Origin: CAZJCK01 sp964544635
GTDB lineage: Bacteria; Zixibacteria; MSB-5A5; GN15; FEB-12
DNA length: 57,945 nt
Assembly: GCA_964544635.1 (NCBI GenBank)
Contig: CAZJCK010000014.1
Coordinates: 1 to 57,945 of the forward strand
Reading direction: 5' to 3'
Part shown: positions 41,805 through 49,434 of the stretch, in pieces
How positions within the stretch are numbered: the first letter of the stretch is position 1
Layout of the letters: each line of letters opens with the position of its first letter
The notes under the pieces: model-generated
Database searches by the model: none
Seen by the model: only the letters and a program-made list of their open reading frames with translations
What the model was told of the DNA's origin: nothing
Made by a program: the position numbers and the translations under genes

Positions 41805-42313
41805 ATCACCTGACCGAACAGGACGTGCAAATCTACCTCGACTCCGGCCGCACCGAGCTGGCCGAACGGGTAGAGGCACACATACAAGACTGCGACGCCT
41901 GCCGTGCCGCTGTCGAACAATACGCAAAGCTGTATGCAGCTATCGAACTGACCGGGCGAAAGGCCGCCGACGGGAGCTTTGCCGATCGCGTCATGGCGCG
42001 GGTTGCAGCCGAACCGCTGCCCGAACGTTCCGTCCAGCGCAACCTTTACTGGCTGCTCGGTGTCGCCGGCGTGCCGGCCAGTCTCGGTTTGGCAGTGCTG
42101 GTACTCTACCTGACCAACACGCTCAGCGTCACCCAGGCATTCGTTTTGTCGAACTTGACCTACGTCAACTCTTTGTTTTCGTCGTACGTTGACACGCTTG
42201 CCGGTATCGAGGTCAGCCCGATGCTTGTTGTAGGGAGCGGCGCTGTCGCATTGCTTGGGTCGCAAATCGATCGCCTGCGCAAGATTGTCAACCGCACTCA
42301 TACGCTGGCCTGA
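41795..42313 (+). CDS. Zinc-finger anti-sigma factor (membrane)
   Basis: 172 residues, GTG start at 41795 with AGGAGG upstream, overlapping the sigma gene by 10 bases. The N-terminal anti-sigma domain has the zinc motif HxxxCxxC ('VEAHIQDCDACRAAVEQY'). One clear membrane helix follows near residues 83-105 ('LYWLLGVAGVPASLGLAVLV'), with a second hydrophobic stretch near 148-160 and a basic tail. It should hold the ECF sigma at the membrane and release it on a redox or envelope signal. The CxxC zinc site makes redox control possible but not proven. Confidence 0.9.
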   Translation: MRLNHLTEQDVQIYLDSGRTELAERVEAHIQDCDACRAAVEQYAKLYAAIELTGRKAADGSFADRVMARVAAEPLPERSVQRNLYWLLGVAGVPASLGLAVLVLYLTNTLSVTQAFVLSNLTYVNSLFSSYVDTLAGIEVSPMLVVGSGAVALLGSQIDRLRKIVNRTHTLA

Positions 42314-42707
42314 TGAAAAGATCGCATTGCAGTCCGGATTGAGGTTGACAGCCGTTCAATTTTCGCGATACTATAACAGGACGCGACAGCGGACAATTCA
42401 TAGCCGTGGACAAGGTAGCGAAGCGGGATAATCAGCTTTTGCGAGATCGACTCTTCAGCGTTCATTCTTGCCGCGCCGTCGGCGAAGCACGGCTCGCCAG
42501 GCGTGAACGGCGCAGGGTTGAGATCACACCACTTACCAGTTGACTGCACAGTCCTTACCTCGCGTTCGGCAGGCTCAGGGGTGTACAGAACCGGTCGGAG
42601 ACGGACAGTTCCGACATGGCCAAAGTAACCGAGCGATGCACCGGCAGAATGGCACACGGCTCTGGTTGACGGTTGCGTGTGCCCACATCAGGCAGGATAC
42701 TGATTGC
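42314..42707. other. Gene-free stretch before the PAS-LuxR regulator
   Basis: 394 bases. It holds a possible promoter (listed separately) and no strong hairpin. Short frames on both strands show no family resemblance. The long distance from promoter to start leaves room for a leader of about 330 bases. Confidence 0.5.
42345..42374 (+). promoter_or_regulatory. Possible promoter of the PAS-LuxR gene
   Basis: TTGACA (42345-42350), 18-base spacer, TACTAT (42369-42374). A perfect -35 and fair -10; it could instead serve an unseen small RNA. Confidence 0.5.
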
Positions 42708-44693
42708 ATGAAGCAACGTCACAGGACAACCGAGGGTGCCGTTAGCACCAGCAGTTGCGACCTACTCTTCGTTGACAAGTCGCCCCAGCGGTGCGCGCCA
42801 CTGGTCGGCCACCTCCTCGGGCGGGGCCTCGACGTTCGCCACGACTGTGTCCACGATCTTCATTCCTTTGATCCTGAACTGATCGGTGTCGAATGGTCAT
42901 ACGTCATCGCCGACCTCACCACCATATGGAACGACCTCAAGCGTGTCTGTGATCTGCTGCGAGACAACTTTCCCAACAGCCGCCACCTGTTCGTCATCGA
43001 CGAGTTCCCGCTCGACCGCCCCTGCACCCTGGCCTCCTGCAACAATGCCATCCTCTGTACTCGCTTCCATCTTGCCGATCTGATTGCTGCCGACAGCCAT
43101 GTCTACGGCAGCCCGGTAGCAGAACCAACGGCCGGTGTCTTTTACGCTCTCGACACCGACAATAACGTCAACTGGTTTCTCACCACCGCGCCCACTGTCG
43201 CCGGCTACGATCGAGAAGCCCTCGAAGCATCACCGTCGCTCTGGCTCGACAACCGGCACTTTGCCGAACCGGGTTTGCCCTCCGATCTTCCGCCTGTCGC
43301 CACAACCTTCGGCCATATCTGCAATCCCGGGGGAGAGGCGCTGATATGCGTCAGCCGCCAGGCAGTGATTCACAATGCCGACGGTGTCTTGATCGGCCGC
43401 TGCATCCTCGACCTACTGACGCCCCCCGCCGCCGGTGACCAATCCGACCCGGCACGGAATCGTACCGAATTGTTCGAGACGTTCGTGCGCAATCACCTCG
43501 GGATTGTCTACCTGCGTCAGGAACATGATCCCGCCCCGACGTTTGTCGGCGGCGCTGTCAGAGAAATCACCGGCTATCCGCCGGAAGCATTGCGTTCCGG
43601 CGAGGTTTCCTGGGAGTCGCTGGTTTTCAGTGACGACCGGGTCCGCCGCCTCGATCGTATCTCCGATGGTTTTGTCTCCGGTCTGAGCGCCATCGAAATC
43701 GAGTACCGGATCGTCACTGCCGACGGTACCATTCGCTGGGTCAACGAACGTATCCGCCTCTCCAGTGTTGAAGCTGACGGTGCCCGGCTGCTCGAAGGCG
43801 CCATTCAGGATATCAGCAGGCGCATCCTCATTGAACAGGCGCTTCGCTCCAGCGAGGCCTTCGCCTCAGCCGTCATCGAACATTCACCCTTAGCCATCGC
43901 AGTCCACTCTGTGACCGGCCGTCTTCTCATGGTGAACGATGCCTGGCGAAGTATCTGGCGCGTCGATGACGACTCCCTGCAATGGCTGATGGCGCAGCGA
44001 CGGCAGGCCGAAGCCCTTGAAGGGATCTACGGCCATGTCGCCGAGTGGATTCCTGAGATCAGCGAAGTCTTTGAGGATGGCGGCTCGCTGTACATTCCGG
44101 AGGCCCACATGCCCGTCCCCGGGGCACAGGATCGCTGGGTGTCGCATCATCTCTACGCCATCCGCGACCACCTCGGTACTGTCCAGCGGGTTGTCGTCAT
44201 CACCACCGACATCACCGAACGGCGCCACGCCGAGAAAGCGATTCGAGACACCACCGAAGCGCTGCAGGCCGAACGTCAGGTGCTGCAGGAAAAGAACGCC
44301 GCCCTCAAACAGATTCTCGACCATATCGAACAGGACAAAGCCCAGTACAAGAACGAGCTGTGCAGCACGGTTGAACACGCCATCATGCCGTACCTGCGAA
44401 AGATGATGGTTTCCGGCGGACGGCTCTCCGAGCGCGATGTCGCCCAGCTCGAAAGTGCCGTGCGCGCCATCGTCGGAAAAGACATCGACGAGTTCAAAGT
44501 CAACTTCGATAAGCTGTCGCCTCGTGAGGCCCAGATCTGTGACCTCATCCGCGACGGCCTGACCTCCAAAGAGATCTCCGAGAAGCTGAACGTCTCACTG
44601 CTCACTGTCCACAAACACCGCGAACAGATCCGTAAGAAACTGAATCTGGACAACCGCAATATCAATTTGTCCACATACCTTCGGTCGCACTGA
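42708..44693 (+). CDS. PAS-domain sensor with C-terminal LuxR-type DNA-binding domain
   Basis: 661 residues from the ATG at 42708, with AGGATA upstream; earlier in-frame starts lack such support. Residues about 15-110 look like a degenerate receiver ('CDLLFVDKSPQRC', 'YVIADLTTIWNDL'). A variable domain follows, then two PAS/PAC units ('FVRNHLGIVYLRQ', 'IEYRIVTADGTIRWVNER'; 'IEHSPLAIAVHSVTGRLLMV', 'VVVITTDITERRHAEKAIR'), a coiled coil, and the HTH 'LSPREAQICDLIRDGLTSKE' with 'LLTVHKHREQIRKKL'. There is no kinase domain, so a one-component regulator that reads a signal through PAS and binds DNA directly is likely. The ligand is unknown. Confidence 0.88.
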   Translation: MKQRHRTTEGAVSTSSCDLLFVDKSPQRCAPLVGHLLGRGLDVRHDCVHDLHSFDPELIGVEWSYVIADLTTIWNDLKRVCDLLRDNFPNSRHLFVIDEFPLDRPCTLASCNNAILCTRFHLADLIAADSHVYGSPVAEPTAGVFYALDTDNNVNWFLTTAPTVAGYDREALEASPSLWLDNRHFAEPGLPSDLPPVATTFGHICNPGGEALICVSRQAVIHNADGVLIGRCILDLLTPPAAGDQSDPARNRTELFETFVRNHLGIVYLRQEHDPAPTFVGGAVREITGYPPEALRSGEVSWESLVFSDDRVRRLDRISDGFVSGLSAIEIEYRIVTADGTIRWVNERIRLSSVEADGARLLEGAIQDISRRILIEQALRSSEAFASAVIEHSPLAIAVHSVTGRLLMVNDAWRSIWRVDDDSLQWLMAQRRQAEALEGIYGHVAEWIPEISEVFEDGGSLYIPEAHMPVPGAQDRWVSHHLYAIRDHLGTVQRVVVITTDITERRHAEKAIRDTTEALQAERQVLQEKNAALKQILDHIEQDKAQYKNELCSTVEHAIMPYLRKMMVSGGRLSERDVAQLESAVRAIVGKDIDEFKVNFDKLSPREAQICDLIRDGLTSKEISEKLNVSLLTVHKHREQIRKKLNLDNRNINLSTYLRSH

Positions 44694-44703
44694 GCGCGGC
44701 AGT

Positions 44704-44734
44704 TTGTTCATGGTACGCAAAGTCTACGTATAAT
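44704..44734 (+). promoter_or_regulatory. Possible promoter of the zinc-ribbon gene or a structured RNA
   Basis: Perfect TATAAT at 44729-44734. The nearest -35-like hexamer is TTGTTC at 44704-44709, with a long 19-base spacer. The transcript would begin near 44741. Confidence 0.45.
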
Positions 44735-44762
44735 ACCCTCATTGACCGGCCGTCTTGCCGTC

Positions 44763-44934
44763 GTAAGTTATTGTCGAGCTTACTAATGTCGAACCTCACC
44801 GGACAGAGGAGCATTCGTCCGATATATGCGCTGGGGAGCACATATAGAAGAGGGCGACGGCCTTGGTAAGTTTATCTAAATTGTAACTTGGGTCACAGAT
44901 TGGGCGCTCAGACAGCGCCCAATCTGGAAGTTAC
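44763..44934 (+). ncRNA. Candidate structured leader RNA or small RNA (four successive hairpins)
   Basis: Between a TATAAT box and the zinc-ribbon gene lie four stem-loops. H1: GTAAG/CTTAC (44763-44783). H2: CGGAC/GTCCG (44800-44821). H3: ATATG-GCT/AGC-CATAT with a GGGG loop (44824-44845). H4: perfect 13-bp CAGATTGGGCGCT/AGCGCCCAATCTG extended by outer arms GTAACTT/AAGTTAC (44883-44934). No U-run follows H4 and no known riboswitch was recognised. It may be a cis-regulatory leader. Confidence 0.4.
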
Positions 44935-44970
44935 TGCCCGCGCACCGCAAACTATCTCCCGCGGAGACAT

Positions 44971-45171
44971 ATGGCTACATCGCACAGCACCACCCGGTTT
45001 CTCACTTGCGAGGACTGTGGCGAAGAATTCGTTTTCACCGCGGCGGCTCAAGAATACTTCAGCCAGCGCGGTCTGACCCACGATCCCACCAAGTGCAAGG
45101 TCTGCTATTCAGCACAGAAACGGCACAAAGCCGGGAGCCGACAGGCCAGTTCGCAACGACTCGCCTCCTGA
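44971..45171 (+). CDS. Small zinc-ribbon protein
   Basis: 66 residues, ATG at 44971 with GCGGAGA just upstream. Two CxxC knuckles: 'LTCEDCGEEFVF' and 'PTKCKVCYSAQK', separated by 'TAAAQEYFSQRGL', the layout of the 'probable zinc-ribbon' family of short bacterial proteins. A basic tail follows. Such proteins likely bind nucleic acid or assist another protein; no function is established. It lies 36 bases after a long perfect stem-loop that may control its expression. Confidence 0.85.
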   Translation: MATSHSTTRFLTCEDCGEEFVFTAAAQEYFSQRGLTHDPTKCKVCYSAQKRHKAGSRQASSQRLAS

Positions 45172-45480
45172 CAGCTCACGTCGCCAGGCCGCGGCTCTTT
45201 CATTCAACACCGACGTAGTCGCCCGATCGGCGCTGACCGGAACTATTCTACCCCTGTTTGGTACAAGCAGCGGTTGACGGTCGAGGATCGGCCATGAGCG
45301 GGAAATGTATACGTTGTCGTAAACTATACTCGCTGTAAGTTGGCTGACGACAAGAGCTTATTTTCTCGATATTGTGAAAAAAAGCTCGATTTAACTTGTG
45401 CCTTAACCGATCATGTGTATATTACCGGTCGGGACCGTGAAACGGGATGTATATTAACTGATTTTCGGAGGTTTACTGCA
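45172..45480. other. Gene-free stretch before the ferredoxin gene
   Basis: 309 bases without a credible reading frame. Contains the promoter at 45396-45423 and a second TATATT box at about 45452; no repeats of the nearby islands were seen. Confidence 0.5.
45396..45423 (+). promoter_or_regulatory. Possible sigma-70 promoter of the ferredoxin gene
   Basis: TTGTGC (45396-45401), 16-base spacer, TATATT (45418-45423). Leader about 50 bases. Confidence 0.5.
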
Positions 45481-45666
45481 ATGGCTATGAAAATTACTGA
45501 TGAATGCACGGCCTGTGGGCTTTGTCTGCCCGAATGCCCTACCGATTCCATTTCGGAAGGGGATATCTATGTCATCGATCCTGACACCTGTAACGAGTGC
45601 GAAGATGTGGACGATGGTCCTCAGTGCGTTGCTGTCTGCCCGGTCGACTGTATAGAAAAGGCTTGA
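45481..45666 (+). CDS. 2[4Fe-4S] ferredoxin
   Basis: 61 residues, ATG at 45481 with CGGAGG 10 bases upstream; a longer in-frame TTG start adds unrelated residues. Two cluster motifs: 'CTACGLCLPECP' (CxxCxxCxxxCP) and 'CNECEDVDDGPQCVAVCP', the second with the 8-residue insertion between its second and third Cys, as in Allochromatium/YfhL-type ferredoxins. These carry very low-potential electrons. No redox enzyme gene is adjacent, so the partner is unknown. A repeat island follows. Confidence 0.93.
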   Translation: MAMKITDECTACGLCLPECPTDSISEGDIYVIDPDTCNECEDVDDGPQCVAVCPVDCIEKA

Positions 45667-46153
45667 TTCATAAATCTCGATTTGTGACTCGCGGGTCGTC
45701 GGTTCGTCCGTCGGCCCTTCTTTGTATTCCCATACTTCATAGATTCGCAGGTCGGGTTCCGGAGTCCGACGCCTGTCGGATGGAACGGCCCGACACACGA
45801 GAGCTTCATGAATCAGAATTCTCGTCATCTCTGAGCGCCGTCGCACATAACCAACTTGTCATACGTCATCCCGGACGAGTCCAGGCTGAACCGGTATTGT
45901 CACTGGAATGAGTTCGTGGACCGGGTGCCTGGTGAGACTGACTATTGCGTGGGAGGTATCAGATTGGCCACCAACCTGAACTGCGCCCGGCGAGCTGCCG
46001 TGCCCCGGAATCCCAATACTCCCGAAACCGCGGGAGAGAGATTTCTGAAACGTTCAAACTAAGAAACGCCGGAAATCCATCGGACTTTCCGGCCTGCAAC
46101 ATCACATCTAATAGGTTGGGCAATCTGCCGCCTGATGCGGGTCATTTCGGGGC
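45667..46153. repeat. Gene-free repeat island after the ferredoxin gene
   Basis: About 490 bases without a convincing gene. It shares GTCATCCCGGAC (45865-45876) with the island at 37804-38454 and holds a nested palindrome (45756-45786). Several short frames exist on both strands but resemble no family. Confidence 0.65.
45756..45786. repeat. Nested palindrome 5
   Basis: Outer arms GTTCC/GGAAC, inner arms CCGAC/GTCGG with loop GCCT; same two-tier design as those at 37851-38277. Confidence 0.75.
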
Positions 46154-46236
46154 AAAAAAAAGAGGGCGCTCTTCTGGTTGGGTAGAGGGGGCTAGGAAAC
46201 TACCCAGGGACAGCAGAGAGTCACCCTCGTCGCTTT
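46154..46236 (-). ncRNA. Candidate small RNA ending in an intrinsic terminator (or extended terminator of the DUF1573 gene)
   Basis: Minus strand, about 80 bases. A long imperfect helix (arms beginning GAGGGTG and ending CGCCCTC, then CTCT/AGAG, CTG/CAG with single-base bulges) encloses a perfect 7-bp stem TGGGTAG/CTACCCA with a 14-base pyrimidine-rich loop. Eight T residues follow the helix. A TTGACA promoter lies just upstream. It may be an independent sRNA or only the end of the 46311-46997 transcript. Confidence 0.45.
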
Positions 46237-46239
46237 CTA

Positions 46240-46266
46240 ATTATTAAGATTGCGTTTTAATGTCAA
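46240..46266 (-). promoter_or_regulatory. Possible promoter of the candidate small RNA
   Basis: Minus strand: TTGACA (46266-46261), 15-base spacer, AATAAT (46245-46240). The spacer is short but both boxes are good. Confidence 0.4.
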
Positions 46267-46310
46267 GCCTTTTTACGACATAAACATCTCTTTTTTGTAG
46301 TCATCGTGAA

Positions 46311-46997
46311 TCAATAGCGAACAATTTTTACCGGAATGGTCAATCGTGACACTTCTGTCCCACTCCCGTCTACTATCTGTACCGTGAAGTTGCTCAAATG
46401 CGTTCCCGACGCCAGGTTCTCTGCCGGCACCACTTCAAGCGCAAACTGCTCGCCGACGCCGGCCGTCGATTTGACCGGATGCACCGTGAACGTTGAGTCA
46501 AACTGCTCCACCATCGTAAGCGACAGGTCGTCGAATTCACTGTTCAGGATTTGAATCGTCTTGCCGTCATGCGGCGGCAGAAAGAACAGCGAATTGGGCT
46601 TCGGCACGATACCGTTGAACCACTGTCCGACAATCGACAAATAGAAATACTTCGCCTTAGGCTGTTTCTCCGAATCGGTATAGGCGACGAACGAGCGGTT
46701 GGTCGGGCCATACAGATCCGACGTTTCAAACGAGAGCCGGAAGTAGATCGTGTCGCCTGGTTCCAACAGCGAATCGAGCAGCTGAATACCGCTGCAGTCA
46801 CAGTTCACGTGCACGCTGTCGATACGCACCGTGTCGGTCCCGTTGTTTATCAGTGGGAAGTTGTGATACACCCGGTAGTCCATACCGAGGTGACCAAAAT
46901 CAAACGACTGGCCGTGATCTCCCTCCGTCAATTGCGCCGACACGTTTGATGTCACAATCATCACCCCCAGTGCGAGAGTTGCAAGTACTGTCCTCAT
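46311..46997 (-). CDS. Exported DUF1573 domain protein
   Basis: 228 residues with a signal peptide (MRTVLATLALGVMIVTSNVSA). The DUF1573 immunoglobulin-like fold is seen in 'FDFGHLGMDYRVYHNFPLIN', 'DTVRIDSVHVNCDCSG' and 'LLEPGDTIYFRLSFETSD', followed by a second beta domain with 'GTHLSNFTVQIVDGSG'. The CDC motif is typical of this family. Periplasmic, common in FCB bacteria, function unknown. It begins 8 bases after the cysteine synthase-like gene and is followed by a U-tract hairpin. Confidence 0.88.
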   Translation of the reverse strand: MRTVLATLALGVMIVTSNVSAQLTEGDHGQSFDFGHLGMDYRVYHNFPLINNGTDTVRIDSVHVNCDCSGIQLLDSLLEPGDTIYFRLSFETSDLYGPTNRSFVAYTDSEKQPKAKYFYLSIVGQWFNGIVPKPNSLFFLPPHDGKTIQILNSEFDDLSLTMVEQFDSTFTVHPVKSTAGVGEQFALEVVPAENLASGTHLSNFTVQIVDGSGTEVSRLTIPVKIVRY

Positions 46998-47005
46998 GCC
47001 GTTCG

Positions 47006-47989
47006 TTACGCCTCCTGTTCGATCAGGTATCCGTGGCGACGCATCCAGTCATCGTTGTAACACTTACTCAGATACCGAATCCCGGCGTCGGCAAAAATAC
47101 CGACAATAACCGCATCGTCGCCGACTCGTTGCGCCACCTGTTCCATCGCCAGTGCCACCGCTCCGGAGGAACCGCCGCCGCTGATACCGTCGCGTTTTGC
47201 GATCAGCCGCGCCCGATTGAAAGAATCCTTATCCGAAACCGTCACCACCCGGTCGACAAACTGCGGGTGCAACGCTTCCGTGACGACATCGGAACCGATT
47301 CCCTCGAGCGTGTAGGTGCAGGCGTCGATTTCTTCCCCCGACTTGATGTACTCCGCAAAGATCGACCCTTCCGGATCAACCGCAATCGCCTCGATCTCCC
47401 GGTTGCGCTCCTTGAGATAACGGGCCGCCCCCGAAAACGTTCCGCCGGTGCCGATGCCCGCCACGAAATGCGTGATCTTCCCGTCGGTATCCGCCCAGAT
47501 CTCCGGACCGGTGGTCAGGTAGTGCGCCTCGACATTATCCTGGCTGTTGTATTGATCCATGTCGAACCAGCCACGTTCCTTGGCCAGCTTCCGCGCCACC
47601 ATGTAGCAGCCTTTTGGATCATGATGATCCGCCTCGGTCGGGGTGACGATCACCTCGGCTCCGTACGACTTGATCAGATCGATCTTTTCCTTGCTGGTCT
47701 TTTCCGGGGTCGTGACAACTGCCGTCAAACCCAGTACCGAGGCCACCATGGCCAGCGCCGAGCCGGTGTTACCCGAGGTGTTGTCGACCACCGTGTCGCC
47801 CGGCTTCAACGTCCCCTCGCGCAGCGCCTTGGTTAGAATATGATACGTCATCCGGTCCTTGACCGAACCGGTCGGGTTCTGGAATTCCAGTTTTACGAAC
47901 GCTTTCGGTCCCGGGTCCGGAATGCCCGTGCGCAAACGCACCATTGGCGTGTTGCCTATCATGTCGAGTATGTTGTCGTATACCTTCAT
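47006..47989 (-). CDS. Cysteine synthase / cystathionine beta-synthase family PLP enzyme
   Basis: 327 residues, the size of cysteine synthase without regulatory CBS domains. PLP Lys in 'NPTGSVKDRMTY', 'DNTSGNTGSALAMVASVLG' for the substrate loop, 'GIGTGGTFSGAARYL' for the phosphate loop and 'GISGGGSSGAVALAM' at the C-terminal PLP site. 'TLEGIGSDVVTEALHP' is nearer to cystathionine beta-synthase (EGIG-D) than to CysK. It may make cysteine from O-acetylserine or cystathionine from serine and homocysteine; the sequence favours but does not prove the second. No clear Shine-Dalgarno. Upstream of a DUF1573 gene with 8 bases between. Confidence 0.9.
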   Translation of the reverse strand: MKVYDNILDMIGNTPMVRLRTGIPDPGPKAFVKLEFQNPTGSVKDRMTYHILTKALREGTLKPGDTVVDNTSGNTGSALAMVASVLGLTAVVTTPEKTSKEKIDLIKSYGAEVIVTPTEADHHDPKGCYMVARKLAKERGWFDMDQYNSQDNVEAHYLTTGPEIWADTDGKITHFVAGIGTGGTFSGAARYLKERNREIEAIAVDPEGSIFAEYIKSGEEIDACTYTLEGIGSDVVTEALHPQFVDRVVTVSDKDSFNRARLIAKRDGISGGGSSGAVALAMEQVAQRVGDDAVIVGIFADAGIRYLSKCYNDDWMRRHGYLIEQEA

Positions 47990-48159
47990 AGTCTATTATT
48001 TCGGGTGTCACAGGTTATACAACACGATTTGCCGGAGCAACTAATTATTTTCGTTCGATGCCGCCGCCGCCGGTAATTTTGTTGACAGCATTGAACTGAT
48101 CGACACATTGTATCATAAGAACAATAGATAGCAATGCGCTTTGCGACAAGGGAGGAAAT

Positions 48160-48636
48160 ATGAAGAGAATACTCGCTATATGTGTATGGGGCGGGCTTGC
48201 CGTCACTTTCGCCGCCGTCGGCTGCTCGGATAAGCAGGAAGATGCCGACAAACTGCAACAGCAGATGATGGAATCCCCCGAGACCGTCACCACCGTCGAC
48301 ACCGTTACCGTTCCCGTTGATACGACCCCGCAGCCGGATGTTTCGGCCGTCCCGACGGAAGAGGAGGCGGCCCTGCCTGATCTGCCCGGTCAGCCGGCCG
48401 GCGACGGTTTTGTGGTCCAGATTGCAGCCTGCGAATCGGCCGACTACGCCCGCTATCTCGTCAACACCTACATCGGCCGCGGTTACGAGCCGTGGGTTAC
48501 GGAGGTCATGCACGACGGTCAGACGTATTATCGCGTCCGTGTCGGACCGTTCGAAACTCACGAAGCGGCCAACCAGATGAAACTCGAACTCGAGGACCGC
48601 TTCTCCATCAAGCCCTGGATCGACCCCACGTCCTGA
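48160..48636 (+). CDS. SPOR domain lipoprotein
   Basis: 158 residues, ATG at 48160 with GGGAGGAAAT upstream. Signal peptide with lipobox 'AAVGC' (Cys22), so probably lipid-anchored. A Pro/Thr/Val/Asp-rich linker (about 30-85) leads to a SPOR domain of about 70 residues ('FVVQIAACESADYARYLVNT', 'YYRVRVGPFETHEAANQM'). SPOR domains bind denuded peptidoglycan glycan strands, mostly at the division septum. A strong hairpin follows the stop, so the gene is likely monocistronic. Confidence 0.92.
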   Translation: MKRILAICVWGGLAVTFAAVGCSDKQEDADKLQQQMMESPETVTTVDTVTVPVDTTPQPDVSAVPTEEEAALPDLPGQPAGDGFVVQIAACESADYARYLVNTYIGRGYEPWVTEVMHDGQTYYRVRVGPFETHEAANQMKLELEDRFSIKPWIDPTS

Positions 48637-48661
48637 TCCCGCGGCTTGTTAAGACAAATTC

Positions 48662-48694
48662 ACGGCCGGCATGCGAACACATGCCGGCCGTTTC
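48662..48694 (+). terminator. Probable terminator after the SPOR lipoprotein gene
   Basis: Perfect 12-bp stem (arms ACGGCCGGCATG and CATGCCGGCCGT, loop CGAACA) followed by only TTTC. Strong stem, weak U-tract. Confidence 0.7.
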
Positions 48695-48735
48695 TGGAAC
48701 CGCTCCAGGCATTACTATTGTGTGAGGAGACACCC

Positions 48736-49149
48736 GTGAAGAGCCACACCGATTATATGACGTTCAATACCAGAAAGCGCCGCGAATATATCAATATCAC
48801 CTCCGACGTCGAAGCCGCCCTCGAAAAGAGCGGCATTCGCGAAGGCATGATCCTCGTTTCGGCCATGCATATCACCGCCGGCGTCTGGGTGAATGATGCC
48901 GAGGACGGCCTGATCGCCGATATCGACGAATGGCTCGAACAACTGGCGCCCAAGGGTCCCGACTACCGCCACCACCGTACCGGCGAGGACAACGGCGACG
49001 CTCATCTCAAGAACCTGTTGGTCCACCACCAGGTGATTCTGCCCGTTACCGAGGGGCGGATCGATTTTGGCCCCTGGCAGCAAGTCTACTATGCCGAGTT
49101 TGACGGTCAGCGTCCGAAGAAACTGATCATCAAAATCATCGGCGAATAG
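48736..49149 (+). CDS. YjbQ (UPF0047) family protein
   Basis: 137 residues, GTG start at 48736 with GAGGAGA upstream, matching the family length of about 135-140; a longer in-frame start would run into the preceding terminator. Signature residues: 'LVSAMHITAGVWVNDAED', 'DYRHHRTGEDNGDAHLKNLL' and 'EGRIDFGPWQQVYYAEFDG', with the conserved His and Asp residues that form the putative active site. Homologues show weak thiamine-phosphate synthase activity, but the true role is unknown. A short repeat-rich spacer follows. Confidence 0.93.
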   Translation: MKSHTDYMTFNTRKRREYINITSDVEAALEKSGIREGMILVSAMHITAGVWVNDAEDGLIADIDEWLEQLAPKGPDYRHHRTGEDNGDAHLKNLLVHHQVILPVTEGRIDFGPWQQVYYAEFDGQRPKKLIIKIIGE

Positions 49150-49340
49150 TCTCGACACCCTAGGCCCACTCTTCAGGTGGGTCTTTCTTCGTCGCCCCGG
49201 ATCCGCCTGTCCCCGACCCGATCGGGGAGGCCCAGGCCGAACGTATGCAGTTGAATCTCCCACCACGTCGTGCCGGCGCAGACAGGCACCCATTATTCTC
49301 TTTCGTTTGTTGGGCGGCCGGTGAGTACCAACCGCTGCCG
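49150..49340. repeat. Short repeat island after yjbQ
   Basis: About 190 gene-free bases. A CCCAC/GTGGG hairpin (49165-49181) followed by TCTTTCTTC may weakly end the yjbQ transcript. It resembles the CCACCT/AGGTGG element at 37908-37922, including the central TTCAG. Further GC-rich imperfect palindromes follow. Confidence 0.6.
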
Positions 49341-49372
49341 AAAAAAAACGCGCGAGCCATCCGACTCGCGCG
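49341..49372 (-). terminator. Rho-independent terminator after the S9 peptidase gene
   Basis: Minus strand: arms CGCGCGAG/CTCGCGCG, eight-base loop, then eight T residues, 62 bases past the stop of the 49435-51378 gene. Confidence 0.92.
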
Positions 49373-49434
49373 CCATTTTCTCGGTGGGCGGCAGACCTCT
49401 CGTCTGCCCCATGCAGGGCTTTCAATCCCGCCGG

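Noticed and set aside
42298..42657. 119-codon minus-strand frame in the gap before the PAS-LuxR gene
   Set aside because: No family resemblance, overlaps the anti-sigma 3' end, no ribosome-binding site; treated as chance.
46154..46236. Known structured RNA (6S, SRP, RNase P, TPP or SAM riboswitch)
   Set aside because: None of the conserved sequence blocks I know for these RNAs is present; kept only as an unassigned candidate.
45597..46247. Short plus- and minus-strand frames after the ferredoxin gene
   Set aside because: Translations are repeat-derived, with no conserved motif or start signal.
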